Shown here: piece by piece, positions 58,098 to 64,000 of the stretch
Layout of the letters: each line of letters starts with the position of its first letter
Numbering within the stretch: the stretch's first letter is position 1
From: Monocercomonoides exilis
Lineage: Eukaryota > Preaxostyla > Oxymonadida > Polymastigidae
Assembly: GCA_001643675.2 (NCBI GenBank)
Contig: LSRY02000042.1
Location: 744,501-808,500 of the forward strand
Length of the DNA: 64,000 nucleotides
Direction of reading: 5' to 3'
Program-made: the position numbers and the translations under genes
Notes under the pieces: model-generated
What the model was told of the DNA's origin: nothing
Databases searched by the model: none
The model's input: the letters and a program-made list of their open reading frames with translations, nothing else

Positions 58098-60125
58098 TTG
58101 CTGAGATTTCAAAAAATGAGGAAGTTAAATGGAAATGGGGAGAAGTTGGAGGAGAAGAAGATGATGAACCAGAACAGGAAAAAATGTGGAAAAAAGGAAT
58201 ACGTTGAATATCTGAATCATTCTATATGTTGCTTCTTTTTCATGAGCGTTATGGAGCACATATACGAAGAATGTGGAAGTGCGCTGAGATATGATACCGT
58301 TGAGGGAACGTTCGCGGTTGAGAAGCCACAAGGAGGTGCAGGAGAACACACCATCACCTCTCCAGTGAAAGGTGATAATGAGAGAACAGCTAGAAGGAGG
58401 TGAAGTTTTAGCAAGCGGATTAATTATTAGGGAAGACGGGGCTATTAGCGAACTTACAGCAGTTGATACAAGCACGTGTTTCTGCGGAGACTATGTTCGG
58501 CTGTTCTTCTTTTGTAATGAATCAGAAAGGCTCTTCATTTACATACACTTTCTTATGAATCAGATGCAGTGATCAATGGATCCTTGTGGCAGCTGCAGAG
58601 CGAATCCATTTATTGGGCATGTCTCGAGTACAGCTAAAGATCAATGGATAAGCGCAACTGCGCCCCAAAGGATGAAGAAGTTCCGTTTTGGAAATTGGTG
58701 CAGTTTGAGATAGACTGGATCCATGTTGCTGTTTCAGTCGTATATGTTACTGCAAAGGTTTCCAATAAAGATGGTAGTTTAGACGGAGTGCATCAAGCTG
58801 AAGGGTCTTTCTGATATTTTGATTCCAAAAAGATAAAAAAGAACAATTATACCGCTTTCAATTGCGATATACGTTGAGATAATATGCTGTGCTTAACTAT
58901 TGGATTCACCATCAAAAGCGAATTCGATTGAAGCAGTATTTTGTGTAGAGATGTTGACGTTGGGGAGAAAGACGCAGGAATTGGTAAGAGCACGAAGATC
59001 GGATTGGAAGAGGCTGAGATATCCTCTTCAAGCACAAAGAAGTATGTGGTTGAGGTGAAGATGCTTGTCGGAAGGAGAAAGGAGAGAGGAGGATACAGCA
59101 AGAGATACGACGAGGAAGGAGAAGAGGGAAGAGTGAGTGAAGGAGAATGAATAATGGGAAAAGATGTGATAGCAAATGATGATGCAGCTTGTGAGATATG
59201 ACATCAGCGAGTTGGCGAAGGCGAAATGAGCAGGAACAAGACTTTAAGAGACAGATATGATTCGAATGTTGGAAATACAAAATAAACTTTTGATACGGAG
59301 GACATCTGCGGAGGTGGGGCCCAGGGGGCAAGCGAGGAGCCGCAATGGTGCGCAGAGGAGCTGGTGCCTTGATTGACAAATATCTGGTGGGCGCGGCAGA
59401 ATGTGATGAAGGTGACTTTGTTGAAGTCGAGATCGGGGTTGGGGTCTGTGTGGGAGAAGTCAAACTCGCAGATTGACGTGTTTCAAGCGAAAGAATGCTG
59501 AGTGAAGCCGAAGGAAAAGAGGGACTAGTTGATTTGGGCGGAGATGGAGGAGCATCGGAGAAAGAGTTCCTTTTGCCTGAATACATGATTCAAGACGAAG
59601 CAGAAGTTGAGGATGCATTCGGACACGTGCAGCCACAACTTCTCGCAGTTGAGGAACACTATTGCAACTCTGCCCTCGGAAGACTCTTCGCTCACATAAC
59701 TGGTGAACACGTACGCCTCAGAAGCGCAGTCAAAGGCACATCACTTCCAAATTAACACAAGAGCTGCTCAGTTGGATGAGCGCACAATGTTGGCATTATT
59801 GGAGGAGTGAAAAACGATTATTGTTCTTTGATCTGAAGCAGACAAGCCAGCCAGAGAAGCGGAGCCATCCACAGCAGATAGGCAGATAGCCACGAGGGAA
59901 TTGCTAGGGAGCCAAGATGAGGAGACTGAGAGGAATTCAAGTCAAGCTGAAGTGGATGCAGAAACGGACACGATAAGGATGAAGAGGCGAGGGTTCAGTG
60001 GTTCAGAGACACACACACTTCTTCCGCTTCCACAATCGTTTATGAAAAAAGTGTTTGTGGAGTCAACATGGAATAAGAGCAGCGCGACAAAAGGAGAGGA
60101 GCATCTGGTAAGGATATCTGGATGA
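58098..60125 (+). pseudogene. Decayed plus-strand gene, folded-domain remnants
   Basis: Frames here look more like a folded protein. One from ~58205 (MEHIYEECGSALRYDTVEGT then FAVEKPQGGAGEHTITSPVK) is followed, one frame over at 58372-58572, by LIIREDGAISELTAVDTSTC then FCGDYVRLFFFCNESERLFI. Further pieces lie at ~58580-58800, 58941-59150 (KKYVVEVKMLVGRRKERGGY), 59495-59755 (EFLLPEYMIQDEAEVEDAFG) and 59901-60125. The pieces follow each other in order on one strand with frame changes and several in-frame TGA/TAA, so this is probably one decayed gene, perhaps a continuation of the preceding relic. Not identified. Confidence 0.45.
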
Positions 60126-60931
60126 AGGATAAGAGACGAGGAAGAAATATAGAGAATCAGAAGAGAAACGAAGGGAGGAGGATAAAATGAAGATGTTCTT
60201 GCGATAGAAGTTTATTAAGAATCAAATGCAAAAATTTGCAAATTTCTATTCAATTTTTATTATTTTCTTTGTTATTTTTCTATTTCTTTGTTTGATCAAT
60301 TTATAAGAATAGCTAATTTAAAGAATTTTTTGTTTCTATACAAAAATAAACAGCAAACTGTTGTATATCTGATAAATATCTTGTTTAACTATAATCTTTT
60401 TCGATGAAAATTTTTGAAAATTGTTCATTTTCAACAAATGTTTTAAGATCTTCAATATCAATTTGAAATTTTCTTTGTAATAACATCATAAAACTAATTT
60501 TTAATAAGAAATTGATATATTACGTATTGTTGTAATTATTATCATGTTTTACAAACCAGTGAACTTTTGATTTTTTCTGTTAATCATATTTTTAAAATTA
60601 TTTGAATAATTTTTTTAGTTTTTTTCAAAATTTGTTATAAAAACAATTTGAAACAAATTAAAATCAACAAATTAATTATTATAATTATATATTATTGCAT
60701 ATTTTCGCAAATTTTTTGGAAATATTATCTTATTAACCAAACCCTTAATGAAAAAATATTTTGATCAAACTTCGTAAATTTTTATGATATCAAAAAAAAA
60801 TCACCCATATGTTATTATCAAAAATTGATTGATATAACTTCTGCAACAACATTTCACAAATAAAAACAATGTGAACACTTTTTGTGAGTTGTTCACTTTT
60901 CAAACGAATCACGATAAATATCTAATGGTGT
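60126..60931. other. AT-rich spacer
   Basis: Very AT-rich, no frame of interest. 60783-60812 carries the end motif of the dispersed repeat also found at 36.8 and 47.4 kb. Confidence 0.5.
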
Positions 60932-61285
60932 GTGCATAAACCCGCACTTGTGCAAAAACCCGCACACTTGACATTTTCTTTCGAAATACTCTTCCACATT
61001 CATATATGTGAAAGCTTTTTGCATTTTGATACCACCGGTAACTGATATATGAACAATATTAAGTATTTCGAATGAAAAATCAAAAACAAAAATATTTGAT
61101 CTAAAGATCAAAAAAGATCAAATATTTTTGTTTTTGATTTTTCATTCGAAATACTTAATATTGTTCATATATCAGTTACCGGTGGTATCAAAATGCAAAA
61201 AGCTTTCACATATATGAATGTGGAAGAGTATTTCGAAAGAAAATGTCAAGTGTGCGGGTTTTTGCACAAGTGCGGGTTTATGCAC
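60932..61285. repeat. Perfect long inverted repeat: 170-bp arms, 14-nt loop
   Basis: Arms 60932-61101 and 61116-61285 are exact reverse complements, checked base by base; the loop is 14 nt of mostly A. The outer end carries a short duplication, GTGCATAAACCCGCAC followed by GTGCAAAAACCCGCAC. Both strands give the same short frame (MQKAFTYMNVEEYFERKCQV), as a palindrome must; that is not evidence of coding. The 361-bp repeat starts 34 bp beyond its right end. No clear target duplication. Confidence 0.9.
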
Positions 61286-61319
61286 CCAACTATAATAAAC
61301 ATTGAATCGCTAAGAATTT

Positions 61320-61680
61320 TCAGTTTTTCAAAATTTTTGATAAAAACAATGAAATGCGAAAAACAATCGAAAAAATAGTTAAAAACAAATAACATTTGCA
61401 ATTATAAAACTTCATTGTGTGTGTTTCATAACCTTATAGTTAAAAATATACAAAGAAAGAAAGATAGTCCAAAATGGACAAAACAAATGATCAAAAATAA
61501 ATTAAAAATTCCCAAGACCTTCATCAATTACAAAAATTGACAAGAAAAAATTTTTGTATGAACATTAAATAATTATTCAAACCTTATGCAATATGCATTT
61601 TCTATTTTTTGTTTTTATTTAGTGAGAAACTCCAATAAAAAAAAATGGTTCAGATAATTAAAATCATCACGATGAAAAAA
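61320..61680 (-). repeat. 361-bp inverted repeat, right copy (partner 36306-36666)
   Basis: Reverse complement identical by eye to 36306-36666. Non-coding and AT-rich. Confidence 0.85.
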
Positions 61681-62150
61681 TCCCCTGTACATTTTTTGTT
61701 TAGTATTTAAAGAACATGAATATACATGTATAAATAGGAAGAGAACTTCTTAAAGTGAGTGCGAGCTAGACAAGCATAGATCCAGTGATTATGTTTAGAA
61801 CTATTCTGTTTGCACTTTCTTTTTTTGAAACTGAATATGTGAATATCATATGGAAAATTTGATAAAGCATATCCAAGAGAGCATTAAAAAAAAGTTGAAA
61901 ATAAATAAATAAATAAATAAATAAATAAAATAAACAATAACAATAAAAAATGAAAATTTGAGATATAAAACGAAATTAAATTTATTATATTAAACATTAA
62001 CATCATCGGCTGATAATTGAACTGAAAATCCAATAAACAATATCAATTGAAAAAAATGCAAATAACAATTTTCGATAAAGCAAAAAGTGAAAAAAAAAAA
62101 AATCGAAAAATTGAATGTCTGAGTTTCAGCGCACAAAGAATTTCATTTTC
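61681..62150. other. AT-rich spacer
   Basis: Contains an AAAT microsatellite near 61900-61930. No gene seen. Confidence 0.5.
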
Positions 62151-63640
62151 TTAAACATTCACAAAATAATCGACTATCCTAGTTGATATTAAAATTTCAA
62201 ATTTCCATCTTAGATAATGAATTCTTTTATGAAAACTTACAATGATATCTTCATTTCCTTCTTCCTCCAACTTTTCAAATATTTTTCTTTTCAATTCTTT
62301 TCTTTTCTCTTCTTCCATTTTGATATCCTTCTCCACTTCTTCTATTTCATTATCATCTTCATTTTTATTTCCATAAATCTCTTCTTCTTCCATTTTATCT
62401 TCATCTTCTTCTTCCATTTCATAAATCTTTTCTTCTTCTATTCTGTCATATTGTTCTTCAATTCCATCATTCTCTTTAATTTCCATTTCATTTTCAATTT
62501 TTCCTTTCAATCTCAATGAAATCGTTTCAAAAAAGTATAAGCTTTCAAATATCATCTTGTTTTCCAATGTTGGTCGTTGTATCTCTACCAAAATGAGGAT
62601 AAAAGCTCTACTTTTTAAAATGTCTTCAATTTCTGTATCTGATCTGATCCATATCAGTTTAAGTAAATTAATGCATTTCACGTGAATATATCCGTGTTTA
62701 TCCTTTGCCGCTCGAAACATCTGAACAATGCAATTAAAAAGTCCGACAAATTCTTCGTTCCGCAATTTGAACGAACAAAAATATTCCTCCAATGTTTTGA
62801 GCCATCTATTTAAAATAAGCACAACTTCAGTTTCTTTTTCTCTTTCTTCTTCTTTTTCTCTTCCAATCAATACGCTTTGAAAGCTCTTCTAGTTCCTTTG
62901 AACTGCATTTCGCAAGAGAGGTAATATACACGCCAACTTCTTCCAATTTTTCTTCTAAGAGCATCCTGTCTGTATAAAAGTCCCAAGCTGATTGATACGC
63001 AATGCAAGTGAGATTGTTGCGCACTTTATGATGATGTATTATCTCTTTGATTTCATTCAAATACAGTTCTTCTGGCACTTTCTAATAAAAATTAGAAAAA
63101 GGAAATATAATAACTTCAAAAACGAAATAGATATGTTCACACATAATATTTTCTAATGCAACTCAAAGCCAACAAAGCCATTTCCACTTCTTTCTGAGTC
63201 TCCTTGTTTTCTTCTTTCCTTAACGCAACTTTCAAAAGGCAAGGCACGCTAATTGAAAGCAATTTCGAAGAAGTCATGAGCCGTATAGCATTAGATAGCA
63301 TTCGCAAACATCAGCCAGCAGTTTTTCGACCTTTTTATTTTTTTTCCGTTCTTTGATAATCATCTTCTTAAATCTTTTGCCCAACAAAGATCGGAAAAAA
63401 TAAACAACATGTTCATTTTTCACAGCACTGCGATATCCCATGTGTTTCAAAAGAAAAAGTTGATTTTTCAAAGACATTATCTTTTCTTCAATCATGTTGT
63501 GCATTTTTCCAAACATTTTTTTAGAGAAAAACATTTCGAATGTGTTTTTACTCATTTCATCAATCAATTCGTTCGTTTTTTCGATTTTTTTGTTTGTTCT
63601 TCCTCATTGCTATGTTCAAGTTCTGAAAACAATTCTTAAA
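62151..63640 (-). pseudogene. Helical-repeat family protein, frameshifted copy
   Basis: The minus strand encodes, in order, a complete-looking protein but in changing frames. Near 63640-63570: LFSELEHSNEEEQTKK (just inside a possible splice acceptor TTTTCAG). 63567-63274: KNTFEMFFSKKMFGKMHNMI ... LLADVCECYLMLYGS. About 63269-63150, another frame: LLSISVPCLLKVALRKEENK then ETQKEVEMALLALSCIR. An intron may follow. 63078-62850: LYLNEIKEIIHHHKVRNNLT. 62860-62151: LKTLEEYFCSFKLRNEEFVG ... DIIVSFHKRIHYL ... IVDYFVNV. I remember a large oxymonad family with this order of segments. Three single-base frame changes are needed, near 63590 in an A run, near 63270, and near 62850 in an AAG-rich tract. It is either a pseudogene or an intact gene with homopolymer sequence errors. 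Confidence 0.6.
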
Positions 63641-64000
63641 TGAAAAAAGAAAGAAAGAAAGAAAGAAATATGATCATCATGAATTTAAGTGTAATAAAAG
63701 CGAGCCCATGAACTTTTTTGTGTTGTTCGTCTCCTGTATCTTTAGCTATCGGATTGCATTCAGAAAACAAACCATTTGACATTCAAATGACAAACAAAAC
63801 CACAACAAGATTGTTAAAAATAAGTAAAATTAAAACTCGAAATAGCTCTTATAAATATAAGTGTTCGCACCATTCTTCTTTTCATTTGCATTTTCGACAA
63901 TCAACTGCAAAGAAAGTGAGTGATAAAAATATACAATTTTGTTATAATGTATTCAATGATCAAAATTATTTCTTTGAACTGAAGAATAAATTAGAAAAAT
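63641..64000. other. AT-rich right edge
   Basis: Contains an AAAG tract (~63645-63665). A first exon for the helical-repeat gene may lie here but cannot be placed. No other feature. Confidence 0.4.

Noticed and set aside
60893-61378. Two copies of a short Cys-containing frame (MQKAFTYMNVEEYF...) as a duplicated small gene
   Set aside because: They are the two arms of one perfect palindrome, so both strands necessarily give the same translation; no independent support for coding.

Overview
The window is eukaryotic nuclear DNA from a flagellated protist, most likely an oxymonad of the Monocercomonoides type. Genes are split by short GT-AG introns (49-71 nt in calmodulin), intergenic DNA is very AT-rich, and proteins carry very long Ser and Glu/Lys low-complexity tracts. 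A CC2D2A-type transition-zone protein implies a flagellum. The damaged gene at 62.2-63.6 kb resembles a repeat-protein family I remember from oxymonad gene sets. That organism call rests on memory and style, not on a search.

Layout. 1-31.8 kb is an ordinary gene-rich block: the C-terminus of CC2D2A (+); two tandem paralogues of an unknown family (-); a large acidic protein (-); calmodulin (+, 3 exons); a SPRY-domain protein (+, 5 exons); a 5-exon IQ-DH-PH Rho guanine-nucleotide exchange factor (-); and a 7-exon, about 1770-aa unknown protein (+). Exon structures were worked out by following frame and phase across GT-AG junctions.

31.8-62 kb is very different: AT-rich deserts, small inverted-repeat elements (one 448-bp element with CAGTC termini and a TA duplication, plus a diverged relative), two nested pairs of inverted repeats (361 bp, 25 kb apart; about 720 bp, 11 kb apart), and much decayed coding sequence. 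The decayed sequence keeps long frames with coding-like composition, broken by scattered TAA/TAG/TGA and by frameshifts. Inside the inner inverted-repeat pair lies the most unusual gene, at 48.8-52.5 kb: a ubiquitin-specific protease domain in the same frame as a DDE-like transposase region, with two in-frame stops.

62.2-63.6 kb holds a frameshifted copy of a helical-repeat family gene.

Two perfect long palindromes stand out: 147-bp arms at 8784-9102 and 170-bp arms at 60932-61285. No rRNA, tRNA or CRISPR was recognised. Calmodulin, the IQ-motif exchange factor and CC2D2A would fit calcium, actin and flagellar functions, but nothing shows that the neighbours are co-regulated.
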